Both the position numbers and the translations under genes were made by a program. Shown here in pieces: positions 24,037 to 34,527 of a DNA stretch of 64,000 nucleotides. The stretch covers positions 17,106,488 to 17,170,487 of the forward strand of contig NW_020948983.1 in NCBI RefSeq assembly GCF_900497805.2, written 5' to 3'. Position 1 is the stretch's first letter. Each line of letters starts with the position of its first letter. The notes below the pieces were generated by a model, which ran no database searches, was not told where the DNA came from, and was given only the letters and a program-made list of their open reading frames with translations. Origin of the DNA: Vombatus ursinus. Taxonomy: Eukaryota > Chordata > Mammalia > Diprotodontia > Vombatidae.

Positions 24037-24068
24037 CAATTTTACCATATGTTATATGATCATACACT

Positions 24069-24215
24069 TAGGATTGACCATAGATTAGAGCTAGAAGAGA
24101 ACTTACGGGTTTTCTAGCCCCATTGTTTTCCAGATGAGGAAACAGGCCAGAGTAAAGTAACTTGTCTAGGGTCACACAGGTAGAAGTAGCCAACCTGTAA
24201 ATGGGCTGAAAACTC
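24069..24215 (-). mobile_element. MAR1-like CORE-SINE
   Basis: AGATTAGAGCTAGAAGAGAA and CTAGGGTCACACAGGTAGAA mark a reversed, 5'-shortened copy. Confidence 0.65.
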
Positions 24216-24246
24216 TTTAGGGGCTGAGAAGGTGTGTTTTTTCTTT

Positions 24247-26008
24247 TTCTTTTTTTTTTATGGTGATCAATTTTTTTTTTGTTTTTAGTTTTCAACATTC
24301 ACTTCCATAAGATTTTGAGTTCCAAATTTTCTTCCCCTCCCTCCCCACCTCTCTTTCCAAGATGGCGTGCAATCTGATATAGGTTCTACATATACATTCC
24401 TATTAAACTTATTTTCACGTTAGTCATGTTGTAAAGAAGAATTAGAACCAATAGGAGGAACCATAAGAAAGAAGAAACAAAACAAAACAAAAGAAGAAAA
24501 GAGCAAATAGTATGCTTTGATCTGCATTCAGACTCCATAGTTCTTTCTCTGGATGTGGATAGCATTTTCCATCATGAGACTTTTAGAGATGTCTTAGATC
24601 CTTGCGTTGCTGAGAAGAGCTAAGTCTATCAAAGTTAGTTATCGCACAATGTGACTGTTACTGTGTACAATGTTCTCCTGGTTCTGCTCACTTCAATCAG
24701 CATCAGTCCATACCAGTCTTTTCAGGTTTTTCTGAAGTTTGTTTACTCATCATTTCTTATAGCACAATACTATTCTATTACATTCATATACTACAACTTG
24801 TTCAGCCATTCCCCAGTTGATGGGCATCCCCTCAATTTCCAATTCTTTGCCACCACAGAAAGAGCTGCTATAAATATTTTTGTACATGTGGGTCCTTTTC
24901 CCATTTTTATGATCTCTTTGGGATACAGCCCTAGAAGTGCTATTGCTGGGTCAAAGGGTATGCACATTTTTATAGCCCTTTGGGCGTAGTTCCAAATTGC
25001 TCTTCAAAATGGTTGGATCAGTTCACAACTCTACCGACAATGCATTAGTGTTCCAATTTTCCCACATCTCCAACATTTATCATTTTCCTGTTTTATCATG
25101 TTAGCCAATATGATAGGTGTGATGTGGTACTTCATATTGTTTTGATTTGCATTTCTCTAATCAATAGTGATTTAGAGCATTTTTTTATATGACTATAGAT
25201 GGCTTTAATTTCTTCATCTGAAAACTACCTGTTCATATCCTTTGACCATTTATCAATTAGGGAATGACTTGTATTCTTATAAATTTGACTCAGTTCTCTC
25301 TATATTTTAAAAATTAGGCCCTTTTCAGAGACACTGGTTATAAAAATTCTTTCCTAGTTTTCTACTTCCCTCCTAATCTTGGTTGCATTGGCTTTGTTGG
25401 TGTAAAAACTTTCAATTTAATGTAATCAAAATTATCCATTTTGCATTTCATAATGTTCTCTATCTCTTGTTTGGTCATAAATTCTTCTGTTCTCCATAAA
25501 TTTGACAGGTAAACTATTCCTTGCTCTCCCAGTTTGCTTGTGGTATCAGCCTTTATATCTAAATCGTGTATGCATTTTGACTTTATTTTGGTATATGGTA
25601 TTAGATCTTGGTCTATGCCTAGTTTCTGCCATACTCTTTTCCAGTTTTCCCAGCAGTTTTTGTCAAATAGTGAGTTCTTATCCCAGAAGCTGGGGTCTTT
25701 GGGTTTATCAAACAGTAGATTACTATAGTCATTGACTACTGTGTCTTGCATACTTAACCTATTCCACTGATCCACCACTCTATTTCTTAGCCAGCACCAA
25801 GCAGTTTTGATGATTGCTGCTTTATAATACAATTTAAGATCTGGAATGGCTAGGTCACCTTCCCCTGCATTTCTTTTCATTAGTTCCCTTGATATTCTGG
25901 ACCTTTTGTTCTTCTAAATGAATCTTATTATTTTTTCTAGCTCTATAAAATAATTTTTAGTAGTTTGATTGGTATGGCACTGAATAAGTAAGTTAGCTTA
26001 GGTAGAGG
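24247..26008 (-). mobile_element. L1, 5'-truncated, with ORF2 C-terminal coding
   Basis: Minus-strand coding at 25880-25362 gives AGEGDLAIPDLKLYYKAAII and further DQWNRLSMQDT and SLFDKNCWENW, the conserved L1 ORF2p C-terminal region. Further 3', interrupted frames give FDPAIALLGLYP. The 3' UTR with AACTCAAAATCTTATGGAAG and A-rich tail ends near 24247. Likely target-site duplications are GTGTGTTTTTTCTT (24233-24246) and GTATGTTTTTTTCTT (26009-26023). The copy is about 1.76 kb and its reverse transcriptase core is absent because of 5' truncation. Confidence 0.85.
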
Positions 26009-26023
26009 GTATGTTTTTTTCTT

Positions 26024-26494
26024 AACATGATTCCCAAACCTTCAGTCTGGCTTTAGATACTTGCTAACTGTCACTGCTACGTGTTGCACCAGCAAGCTCT
26101 CTGTGCCATACATGGTGAAACAAAACCACTGAATTTTTAGTCAGAAAGCTTAGGTTTAGTACCAACCCTATGAACTTCAACCCAAGGGACAAGTTGATAC
26201 CAACTTTCTAATACTAAGAGGACCCCAGGCTTCCCTAGTCTCTTCTTCTTCAATGCCTCCATTAGGCCGTGCTCCAGGATTAGAAGAAGGGGAGGGTGCA
26301 GTAGAGTTATATATGCTACAAGTGAATAGTCTTGGGCATATTCCTTTACCTGCATATTGGCTCCAGCTGGTGTTTGGGATAATAAAACATCTTCTTGGCC
26401 AGACTAGTCGGAATCAAAATTGTGACATTTCTCTTCCACACCTCACTATATTCTAGCAACTTCTCCCTCTCTCCCAGGGGTCCATTGCACAGGG
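26024..26494. other. Intron without recognised element
   Basis: Unassigned. Frames on both strands at 26137-26561 have no domain. Confidence 0.35.
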
Positions 26495-26735
26495 ATAGCG
26501 TGGGATAGCAGAAAGAATTGTGGACAGAAGACCCAGGTTGAAGTCCTAGCTTACTAGCCATGTAGCATTGAACAATTCTCCTAATCTCTCTGGACCTCAG
26601 ATTTCTTACCTATAGAATGATAATAAAAATGCACATGCAGACCACTTCATAAGGTTGTTGTAGGGTTCAAATGAGAGAAGGAATATAACAGCTGCATCAA
26701 AATGCTAGGGAGTATTGCTATTATTTCTTCTATTG
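26495..26735 (+). mobile_element. MON1/MIR-like CORE-SINE
   Basis: ACAGAAGACCCAGGTTGAAG, CTCTCTGGACCTCAGATTTC and AAGGTTGTTGTAGGGTTCAA are present. Confidence 0.65.
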
Positions 26736-27335
26736 TAGGCCCTTCCAAATTCATAAGGAAATTATCTGAGAAACTAATTTATACTAAGGTATAAGTGTTT
26801 TAGTAAAAGGTACTGTGAGACATTTTCTAGTACTGTTTCTTTTTTAATAGGATTTGTGGTTACTTCAAAACTTTTAGGTCTTTGAGGAATGTGTCTTTTA
26901 TGGTAGCATTTTAGCCACTGTCACTGATGAGGGTGAGAAAATATTTGGCAGATTGGAGCCTTGCTCAATACATCTCACATCAAGGGCTACCCTTCCATCC
27001 AGTACCAAGGGGCCAGTTATCAACAACGGTGGCAGAGTCCTAAGGGGACATCTTCTAGAAGCTCAGGGGAGAGGGGATATCTGAGGGGCTTCCTCTCTTA
27101 GATAGATAGAGTTGAGTCACGCCATCTTCTTCTTTCTTCTAAGCGATTAGTTTTAGGATAGTAGAGATCACTGTCCTGGAACCCTGGAGATTCAGGGTTT
27201 TTTTCTCAGTACTTCTTTTTCCTCCTTGGTCCACAGTGTTAAATGAAGGAGAATCAACCTTGTTCTTCTTAGGCTCAGGGGGTCACTTAATAGAAGAACA
27301 GAGACTTAGTTCTAAAACCATAATGGACTGCCTTA
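26736..27335. other. Intron without recognised element
   Basis: Nothing identifiable on either strand. Confidence 0.35.
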
Positions 27336-27336
27336 G

Positions 27337-27500
27337 GAGATAGTGAGCTCCCCATCACGAGAGGTGTTAAAGCAAGGGATACAAGCCCCTATCAAATATG
27401 GTCTGTCTAGAAGAGATTCTTGGACTGGTTGGCCAGTTGGAGTAGACGGCATATGTGACTCTCCTTTAAACTCCCAAATGTCTAAGATTCTGGGAATTAA
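27337..27500 (+). mobile_element. CR1/L3-type LINE 3' end
   Basis: AGTGAGCTCCCCATCACGAG, GTGTTAAAGCAAGGGATACA and AGATTCTTGGACTGGTTG follow the CR1 3' end. The copy at 45605-45800 shares this order. Confidence 0.65.
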
Positions 27501-27554
27501 ACGTTTAGAGTCAGATGAAGATATTTCTGCAAACCAGAGGCAAAGGGAAACACC

Positions 27555-27685
27555 AATCAATCAGTCATTCAGAAAGCTTTGATGAAGTAACTGTTATGTA
27601 CTAGGCACTCTGCTGGGCTCTAGTATTACAAATATAAAGAATAAAATAATCCCTACTCTGAAGGAGCTGACATTCTATTATAGAT
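27555..27685 (-). mobile_element. L2-type LINE 3' end
   Basis: CAATCAATCAGTCATTCAGA, TGTACTAGGCACTCTGCTGG and AATCCCTACTCTGAAGGAGC. An A/T run and a (CA)n follow at 27704-27723. Confidence 0.65.
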
Positions 27686-27743
27686 AGATATAGATGTAGA
27701 TGCATACACACACACACACACATATATACGTATTTAAAGAATA

Positions 27744-27860
27744 AATTGGAGGAGGAAATGGCAAACCACTCCAGTGTCTTTGCCAAGAAAACCCCCAAAA
27801 TTGGTGCCTAGAGATGGACACGACTGAAACAACTCCAAAACAAAAACAACAAAGAGTAAA
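27744..27860 (+). mobile_element. RTE-type tail of a SINE or LINE
   Basis: GGAGGAAATGGCAAACCACT, CCAGTGTCTTTGCC and AGATGGACACGACTGAAAC make up the RTE-like 3' tail. The same tail ends the full SINE at 38908-39145. Confidence 0.65.
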
Positions 27861-27869
27861 TACAAGGTA

Positions 27870-28555
27870 GTAGGGGTGGGGATGGGGAGCTAGCAGCTGT
27901 GGGGATCAGGAAAGGCTTCCTGTAGATCATGTGTTTTATCTAACCTTTTTAGAGGTCATAGACGTTTTTGGCAAGCTGGTGAAGCCAATGTGCCTTTTCT
28001 TAGAATAATATTTTTTAAATGCACAAAGTAAAATATGTAGGCTTACAAAAGGAAACCTAAGCTTAATGAAAATGATAAAGATGTAAATTTTTTCCCACCA
28101 AAGTTCACAGACCTCCTGATTCTGTCCATGGACCCCTTAGTTAAGAACCCCTGTTGTAGAAGGTCATGATTGAGCTGCATCTTAAGGAAGAGAGGGATTT
28201 TTATAAAGCAGATGTGAGAAGGGATTCCTGGCATAGGGGACAGACAATGTGAGAGTCCAGAGACAAGAGATGGGATGTCATGTGTGAGGAACAGAGAGAA
28301 GGCCATTTTGGCTAGATCATAGAGTGAGAGTTGGCAGTTTTGGGGGTAAGAGGGGAATGGGGGCAGTGGGAGGTAATGTATATTGAGATTGTGAAAAGCT
28401 TTAAAAGTCAGAGCAGTTTCTATTTTACCATAAAGGCAATAGAAGCAGCCACTAGAGATTATTGAGTAGGGGTCTTACAGTGGGATGGCCATGTGGATGA
28501 TAGCCTGCAATGGGGAGAGACTTTAGGCAGGGAGACCATTGCAGTAGTCTAGGGT
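27870..28555 (-). mobile_element. Antisense L2/CR1-clade LINE split by a hAT MITE
   Basis: GGAAAGGCTTCCTGTAG at 27909-27925 continues after the MITE as AAGGTCATGATTGAGCTGCA. Then come CAATAGAAGCAGCCACTAGA, TTGAGTAGGGGTCTTACAG and CCATTGCAGTAGTCTAGGG, which are typical antisense LINE phrases. Confidence 0.55.
27929..28154 (-). mobile_element. hAT-type MITE, copy 3
   Basis: The end GTCCATGGACCCCTTAGTTA and AAGAACCCCTG is the inverted terminal repeat. The flanking 8-mers TGTAGATC and TGTAGAAG are a plausible aged 8-bp duplication. The interior TAGAATAATATTTTTTAAAT matches the other copies reversed. Confidence 0.6.
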
Positions 28556-28960
28556 GGGGCTTCTTAACTTGTTCTGTGTCTTGGACCCCTTTGGCTCTGG
28601 ACTAGGTGCTGTGGATACAAAAATGAAAGAAAAACAGTCTCTGCCCCCAGGAACTTACATTTTATTGTCTAGAGATTCACTGATTTATTCGACAAATATT
28701 TAAGTTTTACTTCATTGACTTGCATTGCGTTAGGCATTGAGGAAGATTATAAAGCTGTAGTGCCCTTACCCTCAGGCAGTTTACAATGTAGTTGTCATGA
28801 TAAGGCCACGCAGATAAGTTATAGTACAAATTATAATATAGATACATAAGAATATAAAGTGCTATAAAATCAATTAAAGGAACAATTATTTCTTGGCCTG
28901 AGAGCATGGAGAAGACTTCTTGGAAAGGTGCCATCTAAGCTGGGCATTGAAGGGTAGTTA
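28556..28960 (-). mobile_element. hAT end fragment followed by L2-type 3' end
   Basis: GGCTTCTTAACTTGTTCTGT and GGACCCCTTTGG at 28559-28595 are a MITE end. From 28600, GATACAAAAATGAAAGAAAA, GATTTATTCGACAAATATTT and AGCTGGGCATTGAAGGGTAG are reversed L2 text. Confidence 0.55.
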
Positions 28961-28964
28961 AGAT

Positions 28965-29497
28965 GTTAACAGACAGAGATGGGCATTGAGGGCAGTCTAG
29001 GGGCTGGGAACCACATAAATAAGGGGTTGGGGACATGGCAGATTACATCCTTCTCCTTTCCCTGTACTCTGATATCTATGCATTCAGGGAAGGGGGAATG
29101 CACTTGCTCCAGTTCTGGTGACTGGGCTCCCAAGGGGTTAATTCTGTGACCGTCCAAGGTGACGAAGGGGAAAGGATGGCAGAGGGAGGGAGACTGGGCA
29201 TGATGGGGAAGCCCCAGGAGGAGCCCAGAGCTATGCGTGCCTGCACCGCAGCTCTGCGGAAGGTTCTCCCTGCCTTGGGGATCACATGGCTTTGCCAGAG
29301 TCTGACTGCAGCACCAGATGCTCTCAGAGCTGAGCCTGAGCCTGAGCCTGAGTGGGGCTGGCCAGCCCTTGCGCAGGGGATTGTTCAATCCCTCTGTCTG
29401 GAGGGAGCAGCCAGAGGGAGAGATTGGGGCCTCTGGGTGGGAGCCTGGGGCTCCTCTCCAGGGTTCGGAAGAGTAGCCGGTCACACTGAAGCTAACC
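28965..29497 (+). other. Repeat-poor GC-richer segment upstream of the microexon
   Basis: No SINE or LINE is recognised here, unlike the flanking intron. The base composition is richer in G and C, and a short hexamer repeat (GAGCCT) occurs at about 29331-29353. If an exon 6-beta transcript exists, its promoter and 5' leader should be here. Reading frames of 137-177 codons on both strands overlap this segment but resemble no protein I know. Confidence 0.35.
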
Positions 29498-29555
29498 ATG
29501 TCTATCTGCTGTTGCTTTTTTTTCAGGGACTATGGAAGTTCAAAGAGGAAATCAG
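29498..29555 (+). CDS. SH3PXD2A: Alternative first coding exon of SH3PXD2A, Tks5-beta type (exon 6-beta)
   Basis: An ATG at 29498, with A at -3, opens a frame that runs through the acceptor tract of the 29-nt microexon and continues in its frame: MSICCCFFFR, then DYGSSKRKS. An in-frame TAG lies at 29474-29476, so this is the first in-frame start. The ATG is exactly 29 nt upstream of the microexon. From memory, a PX-less mouse isoform, Tks5-beta, was described with a unique short N-terminus and a start codon 29 bp before exon 6, which fits exactly. A transcript starting upstream would not use this acceptor, because the intron sequence becomes exon. The protein would lack PX-mediated phosphoinositide binding but keep all SH3 domains. 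Whether it is expressed here is inferred. Confidence 0.65.
29527..29555 (+). CDS. SH3PXD2A: SH3PXD2A (TKS5) 29-nt microexon, end of PX-SH3 linker
   Basis: Coding microexon of the TKS5 scaffold, which recruits actin and protease machinery at podosomes and invadopodia. It reads g|GAC TAT GGA AGT TCA AAG AGG AAA TCA|g, giving DYGSSKRKS, identical to the linker after the PX domain in human SH3PXD2A as I remember it. The acceptor is a T-rich tract ending TTTTTTTTCAG, and the donor is GTAAGC. The exon enters in phase 2 and leaves in phase 1. Its length is not a multiple of three, so skipping it would shift the frame: it must be kept, or replaced by an alternative start. The upstream PX-domain exons were not found in this window. 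Identification rests on nine exact residues plus consistent phase with the next two exons. Confidence 0.9.
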
Positions 29556-30600
29556 GTAAGCAGTGGGACCTCTGGATTGTTTGTCTTTTCCTTCTCTTTT
29601 TTTTGCCTGTTGCATGTACTCTAGAGACTCTTTCCAGATCACCTGGGGGACATGCAGAGTGACTTGCACTCCAAAGCATTTGGGATTACGTTTTTCTTGA
29701 GGTTGCTCACCTGTTTGCCTTAGTACAAAATTCAATTTTATTTGGATAGACGCCATATCCAGGGGTCACCTACTTCATGGCACATACCCAGCCCTTCAGC
29801 ATGCCCAGGAAGAACTATCCAACAGAAAACCCCAAACCTAAACCTAGTCATCTCCTCTCCTCTTCTTTCCTCTCCTCCTCTTCTTTTTCTGTCCTCTTTT
29901 CCAGGCATGCTAGCAGCCAGACCCCAAAAGCTCCTGTTCCCTCTTCTCTGTGTGTGTTTGGAGGGGAGGGAGTAGAGGTGGGGATGGGGAAGGTCACTGA
30001 TGAATGTTTACAGATGGGTCCAGCCTTCTAGAAAATGAGTCCTTTTTCTCCTTCTGGGTCCCTGCCCTCAACCCAGCTTCCCTCTCCCAGAGGTTTGGGG
30101 AAGGTTTATTTTTCTGTTCCTCTTTGAGGAGGACAATAAAGGGTTACTGCGTCTCCTCTTGCATTGGACATTTGTTGATCAGCTGGACATTAATCGGGCT
30201 GGGCAGGTTGTACTTGTACCAAATGGAGCTTTAATGGATTGGCTACTCCTGACCTCAGCCCCTCCCTCCTTCACTGGAGACCATTAGGGCCTCTTCATCC
30301 TGCCTGAAGCTGGGAAGGTGGAAGGGCATGTTCACTAAGATTCATAAGGACTTCAGAGGGTGGAAACCAAGTCCTTGGGGCCAATTGAGAAATGAGAGGT
30401 GGAGATAACAGTGCCTGAGATGTTAGCTGGGTTATGAGCTAGACGAATAGCTGGACTGGAGGGAATAGAAGATGGGCAGTGGGGGAAGAAAGGGGAGAAA
30501 AGTACCAAGCTAAGTCACAAGGCTTTCCCTGTCTCTCCTTCTAAGTCTCCTGCCTTGGGACAGTAGGGCCAGTAAAAGGATTTCGATCACTGAGAGGTAT
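29556..30600 (+). other. SH3PXD2A: Start of the 23.6-kb intron, repeat-poor
   Basis: After the donor GTAAGC no SINE or LINE is recognised for about 1 kb. This is unusual in the window and may reflect conserved regulatory sequence or splicing signals for the microexon. Confidence 0.35.
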
Positions 30601-30995
30601 AGATGTCTATGTTTGTACTTAGGTGGACATTGGAATCTTCATTGTGGGGCTGAGGTGTATGTATTTCTTTGTGTTTATACATGTGTTGGGTAGCATCGCA
30701 TATGTTAGGGTATGTATTCTGTACATTGTCTGTGTTAGGTGTGGTACATGTCAAGGGGTATTGAGCATTGTGTATTTGGGGTGTGGTATGAGTTCAGGGT
30801 TGTTTGTATGTTGAGTGTATATGTGGGTGTCAAGATGTTTTGCAGGTTGCAGTGTCTGTTTACAAGTATTGTATACGTGTTAAGGTACGTGTTATGTGTC
30901 TGTGTGCTCAGTGGGAGTCTGTGGTCCTTTGCTGCATGTGCGTGTGCGTGCGTACATACGTGAGTGCGCGTGTGTGTGAGCGTGCGCACGCTGTC
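30600..30995 (+). repeat. Degenerate TG-rich low-complexity tract
   Basis: The dinucleotide TG dominates, interrupted by other bases and ending GTGCGCGTGTGTGTGAGCGT. It looks like a decayed (TG)n. The frames on both strands across it are compositional. Confidence 0.7.
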
Positions 30996-31480
30996 ATCTC
31001 ATGGCTGCTACAGCTTCTCCCTCGTGGAGCAGGTTCCATCATGAACTGGAGGGACTCCCTCTAATAGGCCTCGCCAAGAGCCTCAGTCAGCTCCATCCAG
31101 GATCCTTTTTCCCGACAACCCCTCTTCTCAGCACCCCTTGCCCCTTGGAGGAATGATGGGAATCAGTAGAATGGTTACATCCATCTTCCTCCTCTTCATG
31201 CCCCCTGCCCCCAGCTCACTAACGAGCCAGTTCTCCCTCTAAGGCAGTTATATGAAGCTCAAATCAAAATGGGGGCCACCGAAGTATACAGAAGGGTCCC
31301 TGTGGGCACCTAGTGACTCAGAAGGCCACGTATTAATATTATCTCTTTTTATTGTATTTTTATTTATTTTTGTTAAACATTCCCCAGTTACATTTTTATC
31401 TAGTTTGGGCTGTTCTTGGCATGTTGAGGAGATGTGTGTTTTTACAAACTGTAGGATGCTAGGATATGGTTGGGTTTTGT
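30996..31480. other. Intron, mostly unassigned
   Basis: A stretch at about 31335-31410 (TTTTTGTTAAACATTCCCCA) looks like a common marsupial repeat fragment that I cannot name. Confidence 0.3.
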
Positions 31481-31710
31481 TGTTGTTCAGTCATTTTCAG
31501 TTGTGTCTGACTTTTTGTGACCCCATTTTGCCATTTTTGTGGTTTGCCATTTCCTTCTCCAGCGCATTTTACAGATAGAAACCTGAGGCAGAGTTAAGTG
31601 ACTTGCTCAGAGTCACACAGCTAGTAAAGGTCTGAGGCCAGATTTGAACTCAGGAAGATGAGTCTTCCTGATTCCAAGCCCAGCATCCTATCCACTGAGC
31701 CACCTCTCTG
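31481..31710 (-). mobile_element. tRNA-derived SINE with RTE-type tail
   Basis: GTTGTTCAGTCATTTTCAGT opens the reversed tail. AGTGACTTGCTCAGAGTCAC and ATCCACTGAGCCACC are the reversed body and head. Confidence 0.8.
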
Positions 31711-31961
31711 ATCTCGAAGCACAAAATGAGGTTGTTTGGGGTCATTTTGGCTAAGACCTGAACCACCCACGAACCTGAACACGGTCTCAGGGTCGTTGCA
31801 ATGAATGAATCCAGAAGAGTGGTCCTATTATGGTGATAACCATCTTTGATTGCATTCATTCTAGCCTAGGAAGTTTCATGTTGCATTGGGAGCTGAGCGT
31901 AATTCTGGGTGATGTGTACTTGGAATGACATCCGATGGGATGAGACTAACTTCAGAGTAGG

Positions 31962-32330
31962 GAGGAAGTGTGGTACAGTGGAAAGAGCCTTGAATTAATT
32001 AGGAATCAGATAACATGGGAGAGGAGAAAGGGTATTGGACCTGGAGTCAGAAGGCCTAGGTTCAAATCCTGCCACTGATGCTTAATACCCATGTGACCTT
32101 GGGCAGATCATTTTAACCTCTTTGGGCCTTAATTTCCTCAACTATAAAATGAGGGGATTGGATTCAATGGCCTCCAAGTTTCTTTCCAGTTCTAGATCTG
32201 ATTGTTTGACTGTACTGATCTCGGTTCTAGGCCTAGTAAGTCACTAACTATCCAGGTGACCTGGGCAAGCCTCAGTTTCCTCATGTATAAAATGGGGTAA
32301 GTTCAATCCACTAAAAAGACTTAGAGCACT
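31962..32330 (+). mobile_element. MAR1-like SINE nested in another MAR1-like SINE
   Basis: The outer head (GTGGTACAGTGGAAAGAGCC) is at 31972-32010 and its CORE (AGGTGACCTGGGCAAGCCTC) is after 32215. A complete inner copy (32012-32215) runs from GGGTATTGGACCTGGAGTCA to TTCCAGTTCTAGATCTGATT. Confidence 0.65.
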
Positions 32331-32560
32331 CTTCTGTGTAGTTACTTTTGCTGAATGCTGAGGGAGATACATAAGTCCTTGCCCTCAGAGGAGGATTCAC
32401 TCATAGTCTAGTAAGGGAGGTAAGATTCGTTCAAAAATAACTATACTATAAAATAAAATGGGTCAGAAGAGGAGTAAGAACAAAGAGCTGTAGGCGTTCA
32501 GAGGAGGAAAACAGCTCTTCTGGCTGAGGGAGAGGGTGCGGCAGAGAATATTTCATGGAG
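32331..32560 (-). mobile_element. L2-type LINE, antisense, worn
   Basis: AGTCCTTGCCCTCAGAGGAG, CATAGTCTAGTAAGGGAGG and AAATAAAATGGGTCAGAAG resemble L2 3' text reversed. Confidence 0.45.
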
Positions 32561-32725
32561 GAGGAGGCAGCAGTTGACCCTTCCATTCAGCTTCTTTCAG
32601 AAGCCTCCTTTAGAATGACCCCAGAGTTCTGTCAATGTGGCTTCTGTGCTCTTGAGGAAACCTTTCCAAAGAGGAACTGAGGCTTTGCTGGAGACAACAT
32701 TGCCCCAGCATCCTCTCAGAGATAG

Positions 32726-32880
32726 GAGGATAGAAGCACAGAATGCCAGAGCTGGAAGAGAGCTTGGAGGTCAGGCCAATCCCTACATTTTATGGAGAAA
32801 AAAACTAAGGAGAACTGGTTTGCCCAAGGGATTTGAAGAGAGCGCATCTTCTCATCTCAAATCTAATGCCTTTTTTTTAA
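32726..32880 (-). mobile_element. MAR1-like CORE-SINE
   Basis: AGAATGCCAGAGCTGGAAGA and GAGGTCAGGCCAATCCC are the reversed tail. The rest is worn. Confidence 0.6.
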
Positions 32881-33191
32881 CTACCCAGTTACAAGTAGGA
32901 ACATTGCCATGATGCCAGGTGACTGGCCAGAGCTTCATGGGATTAGGAAATTTCATGAGACATTGCTGGGATGTGAATAAGCAAAATGTTGCTTATGTAG
33001 AGTTTCTTTTGGACCTGCTTTAATGAAGAGCTATGAATCATCTGTGATTGTCACATTCCTTGTACAATATGCAAATGGATGCTGTAAAGTACTTAAGGAA
33101 ATTTGTTCTCTTAGGCAAACTTGACATTCTCCCTGAGATTTTGCTTAAACATTTCCTTGATAATTCCCTTCTTGAGAATTGTGTGGTGAGA

Positions 33192-33385
33192 GCTGTGCAC
33201 CATAGTGGAAAGAGAACAGGGCTGAAAGCCAGGAGACCTCCAGGTCTTGTTCTGGTCCCATCTCTGCTATGAACTCATTGTGTTGGATAAGCCTTTTCGT
33301 CCCAGTGATCTCTGGAGGCAAATCACTCTCCCTTTCTTGTCTTCATCTTCCCCATCTATAAAATGAGGGGGTTGGTTGAGCAGAT
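33192..33385 (+). mobile_element. MAR1-like CORE-SINE with small insertion
   Basis: CATAGTGGAAAGAGAACAGG, AAAGCCAGGAGACCTCCAGG and CCCATCTATAAAATGAGGGG are in order. A block of about 40 bases in the CORE is not typical. Confidence 0.6.
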
Positions 33386-33647
33386 TTTTTTCTTGGACTT
33401 AGATGAACCCTTCTTGGACCTGAAATATTTGTATCAATAACCTCTTAGGCCAGCTCCCATCCCAGTGATCATAAATTCTGAATTACTGGGTGTAAGTCAT
33501 TAAGGTCAGTGGTGCTGGAATACTTGACATTTTGCCAAGTGACTTTTCATTAATGAGCTTCTTAATAGCAGGAGATTGATTTTGTATTCCCACACCTTTC
33601 CAGCCACCACCTTTCTCATTGTCAGGTGGAGGGAGACTAGAAATATC

Positions 33648-33850
33648 GTGTTGTTGTTGTTGTTTGTCCTTCATCCTTCATTCTCAGAGAGGACCATGAC
33701 ATCGGGAAGATGATGCCATGACTAGCAAGTAAGTTAGATTTAAGTGAGGGAGGGCTGTGCAAAGTCACCAGCCTCACTTTCTCCTCCAGAGCCATCTGGG
33801 TCCAGTAGCAAGATATAGATCAGGACGACTGGAGATGTCCTCCAGAAGAG
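33648..33850 (-). mobile_element. RTE-type LINE 3' end
   Basis: (TTG)n then TTTGTCCTTCATCCTTCATT, GAGGGAGGGCTGTGCAAAG and AGAGCCATCTGGGTCCAGTA. This is the reverse of the copy at 10130-10375. Confidence 0.7.
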
Positions 33851-34008
33851 CCTTTAGAGAACATATAAATCCAGCTCCATCATTTTACGAGATGGGGAAA
33901 CAGAGGCTCAAAGAAGTGACTTGCCCAAGGTCACACAAGGACTTAGTGGCAGAATTGGGACTAGAACTGAGGTCTCTTGGCTCCCTAGCCTTTGTGCTTT
34001 GTCTTGTT
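33850..34008 (-). mobile_element. MAR1-like CORE-SINE
   Basis: ATGGGGAAACAGAGGCTCAA, TGCCCAAGGTCACACAAGGA and CTGAGGTCTCTTGGCTCCC. Confidence 0.7.
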
Positions 34009-34389
34009 TTTCCCTTCTCTCCTCTACCCTCTGACATGACCAAGTAAATCTGGGTAATCGTGTGGCCTTGTGTAAGAGAGGCCACATGATTTAGGAAAAC
34101 AAAAATACAGAGTTTATAGCCATCTTCACATGTTTCCCCAATAATTAATGACCTCGCCTGACATCAAAGAAGGCCAAGCTGTCTTTCTGATCCAAACTTG
34201 GATTTGTGAAAGCCAACTCTGGAACTTCATTAGCTGGGTAGGGAGAGGCACAAAGAAGCTTTCTCCTTAAGAATCAAGAGGGTTGCCTAGACTTCTTACT
34301 GGAGATAATCTGAGACTTTTACTTTAGTTAAATATATAGGTGCTCTGATGTGGCATTGAAGGAACCCCCCCCCAACTCTCCCCTTCCCA

Positions 34390-34525
34390 GGTGTAGAAAT
34401 CAGGAGACTTGGGGATTAGTCCCAGCTCTACCATTAACTAGCTTTGTGACCTTGTGAAAATCATGTCCCTCCTTAGGGCCTCACTTTCTTCATCTGTAAA
34501 ATGAGAGAGTTGGATTATAGAGGAG
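34390..34525 (+). mobile_element. MAR1-like CORE-SINE
   Basis: AAATCAGGAGACTTGGGGAT, ACTAGCTTTGTGACCTTGTG and TCATCTGTAAAATGAGAGAG. Confidence 0.7.
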
Positions 34526-34527
34526 GG

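Noticed and set aside
25362-25880. 172-codon minus-strand protein
   Set aside because: This is the L1 ORF2 C-terminal region within a truncated L1.
28966-29559. Frames of 177 (-) and 137 (+) codons next to the microexon
   Set aside because: Both are in different frames from the SH3PXD2A coding and lack a known family. They most likely reflect the GC-richer composition of a leader or promoter region.
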